Below are positions 54,481 to 64,000 of a stretch of DNA of 64,000 nucleotides, in pieces; the first letter of the stretch is position 1, and every line of letters starts with the position of its first letter. Source of the DNA: Mermis nigrescens (Eukaryota; Nematoda; Enoplea; Mermithida; Mermithidae); assembly GCA_036768485.1 (NCBI GenBank), contig JAVLUZ010000823.1, positions 95,227 to 159,226 of the forward strand, given 5' to 3'. Under the pieces are notes generated by a model, which worked only from the letters and a program-made list of their open reading frames with translations, did no database searches and was not told the origin of the DNA. The position numbers were made by a program, and so were the translations under genes.

Positions 54481-57400
54481 TTTAACAGTCAAAGACATCG
54501 TATCCAAAATTGGAAAACTTTTGCCTAAACAAATAGGTCCATATTGCGAAAAATCCTTGCCAACACCCAAAACGGCTCAAATCATTTATCTGCATAACCC
54601 TCTGATCGAATATTTAGTGCACTGCAATTGCCTCACCCGCCCCTAAGTTGCCCTATTCCAATCTCATTGCCGAAAAGTACGCTTATGTACCAGGTGATTT
54701 TGTTTTAGTTAAGCTACTGTGTCAACCTGTGTGTCTGGCAGTAGTGATAAGTTTTGTGGAATTACTGGGCAGGGAAAGGAATTTAAAGGAGTGTGTGCCT
54801 GTTCATTTATTAATTGGGCTCCAAATTGGCGCATGCCATACCGTTAACTGATGTTACACATTTTGCAGAGCCATGGCTGAACAACGTCCCCCAACGGAAG
54901 CGGACCTCGTGGACTGAGATCGTCCGCCGCTCCGCCTCAGAAACAACAGCACTACTGCCAATTTCCTTGTAGCACTTGAGGCTGCGGCTGCTAAATTGCA
55001 GTATCGCGCCAATGAGTTGCCTTTACAGATGCAATATTTCCCAAACAACCAGCAATTAACGCCCCGATCTTCGCAAACCATCCCAAGCCAAAACGCCAAA
55101 CCACTACAATTGCATCCATGCACAACGTGAGTGGTGGCTGGCAAACATGGTATGTGTTCCATTGTCAGTGCCATACGTACATCAAGATTGCATTAGACAT
55201 ACCATAATGATCAAGACGCACGAGCAATTGTATAGGGCCATCTGTACACTTTTCAGGCCCACAAATCAGCTCAACGGCCAGTATTTCATTGGCTTCAATT
55301 CAGAGCACGTCAACAATTGCTCTTTGCTGGAATATCGTCTTTGGGAACAATATTGGCATCAGTTGCACACATCCTACTTGGAATCCAATGGTCCGTTTGT
55401 TAGGTACATTCAGATTGTCAATGTGCATAGTCAAGTCTTTGTGTGGGATGTTTTCCGTTTTCCACAACCCCTTTTGGGTTGGCGGAACTGCTACAGACCC
55501 CTTTATGGGATGTCTTCCTGGCATGCCACTACCCGAGCAACAACAAAATTGCCTGCTTTTACGTCTATGGCCCGCATCGCACAGATGTTGCAAATTATCT
55601 TCTATAGCATGATTGGAGACCACCCTCACTTTCCGTCTTTAAGGCCAACATTTTGGACAAGCTGACTATGAGTCAATTCTTCATGATCAAAAAATTGTAT
55701 CAACGCTGGCAATCATTGCCTGAAAACACTTGTACCTTTCTTTTTTGATATGGAATCTGATACAACGGCAGTCACTTGAATTGGCCAGGCCTGGAATAAC
55801 GCGTCCTATGTTGTGATATCTTGCATTAGACCCAATCTTCTTGCTCAATGCTTATATCCTCATCAATACATATTTGCCTTACATGAGCAGAATTTCGCCT
55901 GGACGGGTTCCTGACAGTTTCACCTTTGTAGGTGATTAATTGACAATTCAGGCACCGCCAGCGCTGGATCCGCTTTATATTAAGCTGCCCAAAATTCCAC
56001 CTGGCATACTGCAAAAGCAAAAGGCCAAACAACGAAATTATACTAGAAATGAGCCAGAGTCAGATGGCAAAGATCCAACAACGATGAAGGCAATCTGCCC
56101 TTTGAGCGAATGCCGCATCAATCGCCTCAACAAGCGCAACAGCAAGCGCCACCACCAGCATAACCGGCAACTCCTGATCAAAACATCAGCGATAGGCCGT
56201 CAACGTTGAGTTGGCCTCCTGACATGGTACAGTCAAACATTTTCAATAGATATCCAGTTGTGGCTGCCACCAATGTGTTGGTAGCCAGGCCCTTGGATGT
56301 CAAAAATTTGCCATTTGTCTCTCAGCCGGCAACCATACAAAAATCTCATTTTGCGCCCCTACAAGCAATTCCCGCTTCAGTCGCGCCCCGACAGCCTGTA
56401 CAATGCCAATAAACATTGCCAATATCATGTCAAATATGTCATTGCCTTTCCCTGCAACTCAGCCTTTGCCGTCAACGGCAAATTCTCCAAATTTTGCAGT
56501 CAGCCACGCCACAACAGAGCGTCAAAGCACAAGTCAAGCAGCCAATGCAGTTGGAAGATAAGGAAGAGCAATGGCGTATCACAGCCTACGCAAATTATTT
56601 TTATCAAGTCATGCAAGAATTGAGCAAAACCAATTAGCCTTGTTTGTCCACAGACAATTTTCACAATTTTCGCGACTGGCTTGGCCCAGAAGCTGGCCTG
56701 GAGTTGTACAAAGGCTTACGCAACAATATACAAGTCGCCTACAATGCAATGTATGCACAATATTTGCGATATTGCAGAATCGCAGATACGCTGGACAGGC
56801 CAACAATTATAAAAAAGGTTACCCACCAAAGTAGAAGAGAACCAAGGCTCCCAGAAACCAGGCTGCGCCACATTTCATAACACAGCCCTGTGTTTTTCAT
56901 CAGCTGTTCTATCCAAATCCGCTTTTCATGTGAAATTCCATGTTCAGTACAACAGGCTACATTACAAAGTCAGCATTCCATATGTGGCAGATCATCCATT
57001 TTTGCCAACGCCGCCTCAAAATGAACAATTGCAGTGGAACTACCTGGCAGCCTGAATTTTTTCGCACCAAATGCAGCCTCAACCTGATCATATGGCACCG
57101 TTGTGCATCACTATTTGACAAATGGTCAATATTTTTGAAGCATTTTGCGAATTCAAATACGAATACGAAACCACTTTCAGCCGCAAACCAATTTCTGCTA
57201 CTGCGCATGTGATGCAAGCTATGTCACTTATGCGCTATAAGGATTAATGCTTCTATTTGTTTGCTACTTTGTATGGCAATCCCGGAATCGCCTGGAGAAT
57301 GTGCGAACAAATCCGTTGCCTGATGCTTGCAGCATTTTTTGGACCAACCTACACCCAGTTTCCGAGGGAGGCTTTTCCAAAGTTCCCGTAACTGGTGGAA

Positions 57401-59256
57401 GAAATTGAGGATCCAGTCGCGCTACATCGCGATATACAGCAAATATGCAAAGCAACGGATCGAGAGCTATTGGTACCTGCTCAATTTGGCCGCCATAAAT
57501 CATGACAACACTCATCATTCTACCTCCAGAAAAAGCTACCTGAAGAGCTGAACCAAATCCGCCAAAACCAACAACAAAGCCAATCCCAAAAACATAGCGT
57601 GCACACTGCAGGGCCCATCTGGACCCCAAATGAAAAAGAGGCATGACGTTCTTGATCTTTCTTTACAGGCTTAAATTGAAATGCGCTGAGCTCGAATGCA
57701 AATTGGACAGGCCTAGTGCAAGACTCAACAAATGCCGCTGCCACATGTCACAGATCGCGCGTTGCCCAGGCACTTTAGCTGTTGCCTTTGATATAAGGCA
57801 TGAGGATCAGACCACGTACATGGAACGCTTATTATCCTATCATGAAGCCATTCCCTTTTTAAGGGCCAGCCAATGAGATAAGAACAAATACGAGCATACC
57901 CAATAGGCGTATCTGGCAAATCAAAAGCAGAAAGAACAACGAGAGGCAGGCGATGATTTACAGCCAACTAGCGGAATCATCAGAGCCATTGCATTCGCAA
58001 TCCGGACCTTCTTTTTCTCATTTCAGGCAATCCCAAAGTCAGAAACCGGTGACGTCAATGCCGCGCAAACAATTGGGTCAATAGTCACACGTGCAGCATC
58101 GGCCACATTCATGCCGCCGCTGCAAGCACATGCGGCAGCAAAGGTCGCCGCAGCATCCTAGTGCAGGTTTCAGGCGTTTCCTGTCATCACCGTGTGGGTT
58201 GCAGCGGTTGACCAACAACATCGGCCGTCCCCCACAGCAGCAACAAGCAGCGCCGCAGCAATGGTCGCCGCTGCGTCCAAGCGGAGGTTTTGGGCGTTTC
58301 CCATCACCAGTGCATTGGTTTCCATGGTCCACTGTCAACGTTGACTGTCAGCAGCAGCAGCGCCATTCATTGCAGCGGTTAAGCTGGCTGTTCAAGCTGC
58401 AATCAACATTAATTGTGGTCACCACCACGTTCTACCAAAAGTTCTGGAGGGTTCGGCCACTTTCCATTGCCGCCACATTCAATCCAGGACAATTTCCGTC
58501 GTCGGCAACACCTATTGGCCAACCACGCATTTATTATGGGTTAGGAGCGCCAACACCGATGCAATTCCATATGACGAACATCAACACTTGCGCAAACATA
58601 TGAAACTCACGCATCAATCTTTCCCGACAATGATCCCCACCGCAACATCGATGATCATGATTCTAGTGATTTGTCGCATTGTTTGATTCAGTTGTCACGT
58701 TTCTATCCGACAATGAAGCCCAATCTAAAACGTTGACAGTAGCCACGTTTGGCTTTTCAACCTATATTTGGACTCTGCGTTTGTTGCCAATAGCCAGCAG
58801 TTCCGCGTTTGTTGAATCAACATCATTTTATTCACATTTTATTGTAAAATTTTCTTGTCATTATTCTACTAGTTCGCATTTTGTCATTCCATGTGCCTTC
58901 AAAATCTTGTCTTTATTTCTCGCATAATCTTGTTATTTTAATCTCGTTGATTTTTCTCTTGCTCAAAGCAATTTTTGGCCTTATCTTATCTTAATTTTAT
59001 CTAAAAATCTACTTGATTTTTCTTTTATTCAAATTTATTTTTCCGATCTCTGCACTACTTAACAGAGGCTCAGTCATGGATTCAGCCACCATGCTTCTCA
59101 ATTCAAATTTCTCTCCCCCTCCACAGGTGCCCGACCTACAAAATTTCAACAATTTTCTCGAAATTTTCCATTTGTTGGATCCCTAACAATTTTTTCTCAT
59201 ATTTCGGACAATTTTAGTCCATCTTAAAAATTTGGCTCGCGATCCGAATTTTTCCC
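54481..59256 (+). other. Post-pol region of the Gypsy element, unrecognised, coding-like in patches
   Basis: From about 54860 base composition shifts to noticeably richer in C and G than the pol part. ACATTTTGCAG at 54857-54867 is a splice-acceptor-like site before ATG 54871, the position where some Gypsy elements have a spliced third frame. Coding-like patches: 54871-55130 (Ala/Gln-rich), 55147-55665, 56416-56880 and 58091-58600 (Gln/Pro-rich, with a two-copy repeat near 58138 and 58256). I see no signal peptide, cleavage site or membrane anchor to suggest an envelope protein. Function unknown; stops and frame changes throughout. Confidence 0.45.
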
Positions 59257-59271
59257 CGGTGAGGGGAGGAG
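59257..59271 (+). other. Polypurine tract
   Basis: GGTGAGGGGAGGAG lies directly before the TG of the 3' LTR, as expected for plus-strand priming. Confidence 0.75.
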
Positions 59272-60533
59272 TGTAGATAGTGTATCTACACGAGTCATTT
59301 ACACCAACAACCAAAACGCACCTTAGTGCGTCTAATATGACCATCCGGTCGTGAGTTCCAGTTTGGCGATCCAGCCAGTTTTACCGACCACTTTACAGTC
59401 GGATAGATTTTGACAGTAGACATGCGGAGGCGATCCAGTCATCTAGGCGCCTTTTGGTTGGACCTACTTCGCTATGTGCTGCGAGAGACAGACTAATGCG
59501 ATTCGCCTGTGGGACCCAAATAAGTCCCCTTTTATTTCTTTACATTCAAAACGTAGGCAACATGACCGCTATTCACGTTAAGCCTGTGCAGAGACCGTAA
59601 AATCCATGCGCAAGTAGCGCCGCATTGTTATAAAATTATCATCTGTTTTTCTCCCGCACTGCAAACCCCTCCTCAGCCATTATTCATTCGGCTTGAGTAG
59701 TATCAGTGCGTCCTTTTTATTTCCTGCATGTTGACAATCGACCCTGTGAGCGCCACAGTCTGCAAATTGTTTGGTGTATATAAAAGCTAGAAAAGTAACA
59801 TATCCTAGGAGTTGCACTAATAAGCACAGGTAACTGTGGGAATTGAAATGGCCGGCTCTTGACATTTGCATATCGCCGGAATTAGTTTGGGTAAAAACCT
59901 ATTTTGTTATATATTTTCATCTGAAATTCTTCAACTTTTCGATTTAACAAACTATGTGCAAATTATTACATAATTTTTATAGAAGATAACAGCCCGGACT
60001 TAGCGCTTCTTGTTGTTGTATTTATCGTTCAGAGTGCTAGGCAAAATCGAAATTTGCAATCTAGCTTCGCTTTAAGTATTCTCAAACGAAACTTCTTGGT
60101 ATTTATCGCGAAAATTATTCTTTGGTCCGAAATAGCGTCTGAGGACCTCGGGTAAATACCAGGCTATCTAATTACTCCTGTTTAGGGTTCTGCGGCCGGA
60201 TTCCAATCCCGCAGTCTCCATAGGCATTGGACCTGCTACATCCGTGGAGACTTTAGGTAGTAGGTATTTAGGGTCAAGAGGTAGAGTACAGGCATATTGT
60301 CGTTGCACCCTGACCAGCGCGCCGTGGGGTATAGCAAGGTACTTAGGTTAGCCCTGAAGGTACTTAGAGTGGGTTGTTGTATTTGTAGTTGTTGTGTGTT
60401 GGGTATCTTCCTCGGCGGCGTGCTGCTGGTTTAGGTATCCATACATACTGCAAGTACTTAATCAGAGTGTCCCTAGCGGCGCGGCTTAGGTTATATAGCT
60501 AACTCCATAGCGCAACAACCCACTTAAGTTACA
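59272..60533 (+). repeat. 3' LTR of the Gypsy-type element
   Basis: Begins TGTAGATAGTG and ends AAGTTACA. It differs from the 5' copy in many places, including a longer insertion near 60340-60375 (repeat of AAGGTACTTAG). Confidence 0.82.
59777..59786 (+). promoter_or_regulatory. TATA box in the LTR
   Basis: TATATAAAAG, at the position where the 5' LTR has lost the perfect match. Confidence 0.55.
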
Positions 60534-60629
60534 AATTTAACTCAAGCGTTTTTGCAAAAGGTGGAACCAGCAGATACACTCCTAGGCTAGTAGTAAGACA
60601 TGGCCACCTGGCTTCAGCGACATCACTAC

Positions 60630-60875
60630 TATAGGTGGGCAGCACCGAAATTTGGGGGACAGGGGTGAAAAACTTTTTGGCGGGGGAGGGGGCGTGAAAA
60701 AATTTTCAAAGGAAAAAATCTCAAAAGTGGTAACATCATTCTTCGATGTTTCTCATTGAGCACTATCCAATGGCATCAAAAAATTGCTTAAAAGCAAAAA
60801 ATTCCAAGAATTTAATTCTGGGGGTATTCCAACTTCTGGGGGTGCATACCCCCCAAAACCCCACGACCACGTGTG
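60630..60875 (+). mobile_element. A-family MITE, perfect 8-bp duplication
   Basis: TATAGGTGGGCAGCACCG to CCACGACCACGTGTG. ATCACTAC at 60622-60629 and 60876-60883. The first base is T in place of C. Confidence 0.88.
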
Positions 60876-60883
60876 ATCACTAC

Positions 60884-62324
60884 AGCTCATCACCACTTTT
60901 TACCAATTGACCAAATATATGATTCAAAGGGCTCATGTCATAAAAAACACGCTCACTTGCTAAAACGTGCTTATTATTGAAATGTTTAACATTTCCAGGC
61001 ATGAAACGAACCTTTTGTAACGGTGGTTGACTGTGAAGCGTAAGGTGTATTGTAGAATTGTTGCTGGTTAACTTGATTGTGAATGTCGAGAACAATTGAA
61101 TACAAAATAGTACAATAGCTGATGAATTAAGGAGACAAATTGAGACACCCCGCTCCTATTAAGTGGACAAACCTTTTATATGGTCGAATACCAACTCAGG
61201 TGATTGAACAAAGTTCAATAGAATCATCCTCTAATATGATCCAAGTGCTCCTGGCAAGCTGCCAGATATGCTAGAAGGCTCAAAGTAGCTTAGGCAAATG
61301 ACACACGCGAGTCATCTCAGAATCTGTTTAATTTTTTATCCCATTTGTATTTAGCATGAATAAAAACTACAAATTCGCAAGAGTCCTACTTTAGCAACTT
61401 TATGAGTCTTATGGTAATTAGAAAAAGTCAGCGCATACAGTAATTACAGTGATTTAAGCATACAATAATCTAAAGAATGCCTTCTCATTCTGTAACATGA
61501 TTATTGCCTTTACACTCCTCCCTACATATATGCTCCGCCATTGGATATTATTTTCTTTGTTAATTCTTTTTTATATTTCTTTTAGCAAAAGATTTCACTA
61601 AAATTCCCATAATCTTGGAAACAAGTGTAATACAAGACATTAGTGTCATTAAAAGCATATTAAACGAACTCCCTAATGAAATAAAAGGGCAGCAAAAAAA
61701 ATAAATCGACAACAGATGACATCAAATAATTTTGGGCATGAAATAGCAAAATCGGCAGAGGAGCTCCTAATGTTGTTGCATGGTCGTCTCCAGCTTTATT
61801 CTTATCAATCCTCGTTTTCTCTAATCTTTTTTTGCCGAACAATGTGAATGCTCCATTATATGATCATGTATCAAATTATTAACCAGCTCAAATGACACAG
61901 ATAATAGCTTGCTTCTGAAGGTTTTTGTAAATTCAGCCTGAATCCATAAAACGATGCACCTCCTTTGATTTTTGCGCCTTTCGATACGCCCAAAACACAT
62001 TCAAAACTCCTCGGCTCACTGGTTCATTCTGGCGTATGTAATGCCCAGTCAACGTGAGATGGTCTATCCTGCTCAATCAGCGCCTCTCTTACAGTATATA
62101 TCACATTTTTTTGTCCCCAGCTGTTGTACCCAATCCCTTCATTGTTAGGTATATTTATTCTATGCGGCCACCAGCTGAATCATCTTATCAATCTCACCTT
62201 GCGATTCTGCTGGCTTCCCAAAGAAACAATTGGCTAGGCAACGTGATTATAGACATTGCCTCGCTTTTCATCAATTGAAGACAGGTGATATTTTTGAACA
62301 AATAAAAATATTGATCCATCATAA
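60884..62324. other. AT-rich interval without a recognised gene
   Basis: Short open frames only; no domains, RNA genes or repeat structure recognised. Confidence 0.35.
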
Positions 62325-62843
62325 TGTAGCAGGAAGCTACGGATCAGTGGAAATTGTTGACTTTGGTGTTAAACCCGTGGGGTTGATGCTGTTGTGAAAC
62401 ATATTCTTAATGAATATATTGCGCAGAAGTAAGGCAAGAGCCCGATAGTCAGTTAGTACTACACATGCGTGTTAGAGCGAAGATCTGGGAAACCGGTGTG
62501 GGTGAAATCTTGCTCACTGAGTAACATGGCTTGGCAAGTTGCCACATTACAATTGGAGGCTCCTGAGCTCGACGAACTCAGATTGTCTGTGCAGTTCTTC
62601 TCTTAAAGGGAGGAATGTAGTGGGTAAGCTACGGATGAGTGGAAATTGTTTACTTTGTTGTTAAACCTGTGGGGTTGATGTTGTTCTGAAATATATTCAT
62701 AATGAATATATTGCACAGAAGTGAGCAAGAGCCCGAGTAGTCGGTTAGTACTACACACACGTGTCAGAGTGGAAGATCTGGAAACTGGTGCGGGTAAAAT
62801 TTTGCTCAATGAGTAACATAGGTTGGCACATTGCCACATTACA
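62325..62843 (+). mobile_element. TRIM-like miniature LTR element
   Basis: Direct repeats 62325-62551 and 62616-62843 (TGTAG...CACATTACA, 227-228 bp) are separated by only 64 bases. That spacer opens ATTGGAGGCTCCTGAGC, a PBS-like position, and ends AAAGGGAGGAA, a polypurine tract directly before the second TG. No coding capacity. The repeats differ by more than ten percent, so the copy is old. A 3-4 bp TAA/ATAA flank is ambiguous. Confidence 0.68.
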
Positions 62844-63650
62844 TAATTTCGACATCCATGCCATGCAAGGAGTCCAAGGCAGTGTAATTGAGTTGTTTCT
62901 TGGTCAACTGGCTCATTGCTCATGTCATCCCTTCATCTCTGCTCTCAGAGAGTTTTGTATCAAATAAATGATCGCAGATTTACTAGATTGCGCCATGCTG
63001 CTCAGGCTTACTAAATGCTGCAATTAGAAATAATTTTAAGTTGTTGTTGGCCCAGGTAATCCACCAACTCAAATGCGATATCAGTTTATTGGGATAATCT
63101 TCTACCATCTAAAATTCGAAACCAATTGTGAATACTCCTCATTAAATCGGGTCATTCAGCAAAAATATGCCTCTAACACATGACAAGTTGGACGAAGCAA
63201 CAAGAGATTTTTCCGTTAAATGGCTCTTGTTTGACAGTTTTATCAGAAAATTCTCGTATCTTATTGTTGATATCTGGATGACTGCATGACAGTTTTCCAC
63301 TTACACATTTCTGATAAAATTAATTACAAATCACGACCATAGTGATATTAACATGCATTTACAGAATAGGATATGGTTTTCCCAGCATAATCTTTTCAAT
63401 ATCTTTTTTTTATTTTGCTGTACAGACGAGTACTTTTTCTTTCATCTTTTTCTTTACAATCTTGCTGTTATCAGTTGTAATAAAATATTTATAGCAAAGT
63501 TTAAATTGCCGATAATTTTGTTAGAAATGCTGCTTACAATAACTGAGAATCAAATTAAACAAACATTATATACATATAATATCAAATAATAAACTTTTAA
63601 CATGATTTTCAATTTAAAATAGCATACAACCCTATGCACCATAGTAAGCC
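62844..63650. other. AT-rich interval without a recognised gene
   Basis: Nothing recognised. Confidence 0.35.
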
Positions 63651-63654
63651 GTGG

Positions 63655-63915
63655 GTACCTAGATGGCAACGTTATAACATGGCCTGTGTTATAGCATAGG
63701 CGGAGGGGCTCAGGAATCTGTGCCCTGGCTTTCTCAGGGCGCAAGAATCGGGCCTGCCTCGACCTGCTCGGAAGGGGCGCACGCCAGCCCAGGGCCAGGG
63801 GAGGGTGAATATCCATAAGGGAAATTTTCCTGGGGAAATATTGAAATAAATATATTTCAAGAACCAATGGCCGGATTTTGTTCAAATTTCCAGGATATGA
63901 TTTATATAGTGAGGC
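63655..63915 (-). mobile_element. Possible Helitron-like fragment
   Basis: On the - strand CCCTGGCCCTGGG and TATGCTATAACACAGGCCATGTTATAAC recall CATTGGCCCTGGGCAGG and GATGCTATAACATAGGC of the Helitron at 6314. No ends are seen. Confidence 0.3.
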
Positions 63916-64000
63916 ATGCTGCGCAAAGAATTTAAGCGCGCAGCCTACAGTATGCCAATTTATTTACACTTTTGCGTAAGTCAAGAATTGGCGGTCGGAT

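Larger units (their letters stand above)
46619..60533 (+). mobile_element. Old Gypsy-type LTR retrotransposon, 13.9 kb, disabled
   Basis: LTRs at 46619-47857 and 59272-60533 (TGTAGATAGTG...AAGTTACA) differ by roughly one base in ten where compared. The order gag, protease, RT, RNase H, integrase places it in Ty3/Gypsy. All domains carry frame breaks and stops. It is unusually long because about 4.4 kb separates integrase from the 3' purine tract. No clear target duplication remains. Confidence 0.85.

Noticed and set aside
55147..55665. Envelope glycoprotein of an errantivirus
   Set aside because: No signal peptide, cleavage site or membrane anchor visible; composition is Gln/Trp/His-rich without recognised similarity.

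Overview
The window is eukaryotic nuclear DNA, AT-rich, with short exons separated by introns crowded with transposons. The two recognisable host genes are an allatostatin-C/somatostatin-type receptor and PPP1R11. Together with 8-bp-duplicating MITEs, a Helitron and Gypsy-type LTR elements they suggest an arthropod, probably an insect; a sap-feeding hemipteran would fit, but the species cannot be fixed from sequence alone. Several coding frames and repeat arms differ by single bases in homopolymer runs, which looks like long-read assembly error at least in part.

Layout. 1-6071: a peptide G-protein-coupled receptor on the + strand in three exons (413-737, 2956-3514, 5689-6071). Its two ~2.2 kb introns hold nested MITEs, and two single-T deficits break the frame. 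6314-7658: a non-autonomous Helitron carrying two minisatellites. 7.9-22 kb: mostly MITE copies on both strands (families A, B, C, E, L below), one orphan coding-like exon at 12326-12540, and a foldback element with a tRNA-like core (19991-20337). 22434-28816: the last two exons of PPP1R11 on the - strand, separated by a 6.1 kb intron almost filled with MITEs inserted into one another. 29-42 kb: no recognised host gene; a 476-bp near-perfect palindrome (31188-31663), a (TA)n tract beside a 1.2 kb inverted-repeat element (32942-34196), minisatellites and short tandem families. 42101-45994: a young LTR element on the - strand with almost identical 745-bp LTRs, one intact Gag frame and no pol. 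46619-60533: an old, frameshifted Gypsy-type element on the + strand with gag, protease, RT, RNase H and integrase remnants, followed by 4 kb of unrecognised post-pol sequence. 60630-60875: a MITE with a perfect target duplication. 62325-62843: a miniature LTR element (TRIM-like). 63650-64000: a possible Helitron-like fragment running off the end.

Host genes and elements. The receptor (plasma membrane peptide signalling) and PPP1R11 (PP1 inhibitor/ubiquitin ligase) have no evident functional link; they are neighbours on opposite strands. Most of the remaining sequence is non-autonomous transposons. No transposase or Helitron helicase is visible, so these depend on enzymes coded elsewhere. Labels A, B, C, E, F, G, H, K, L, M, N are my own working names for repeat families compared within this window. 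I found no clear new multi-gene system. The observations most worth checking are the nested MITE strata with exact 8-bp duplications, the gag-only element, the TRIM-like element, the post-pol region of the Gypsy element, and the glycosylation-rich loop of the receptor.
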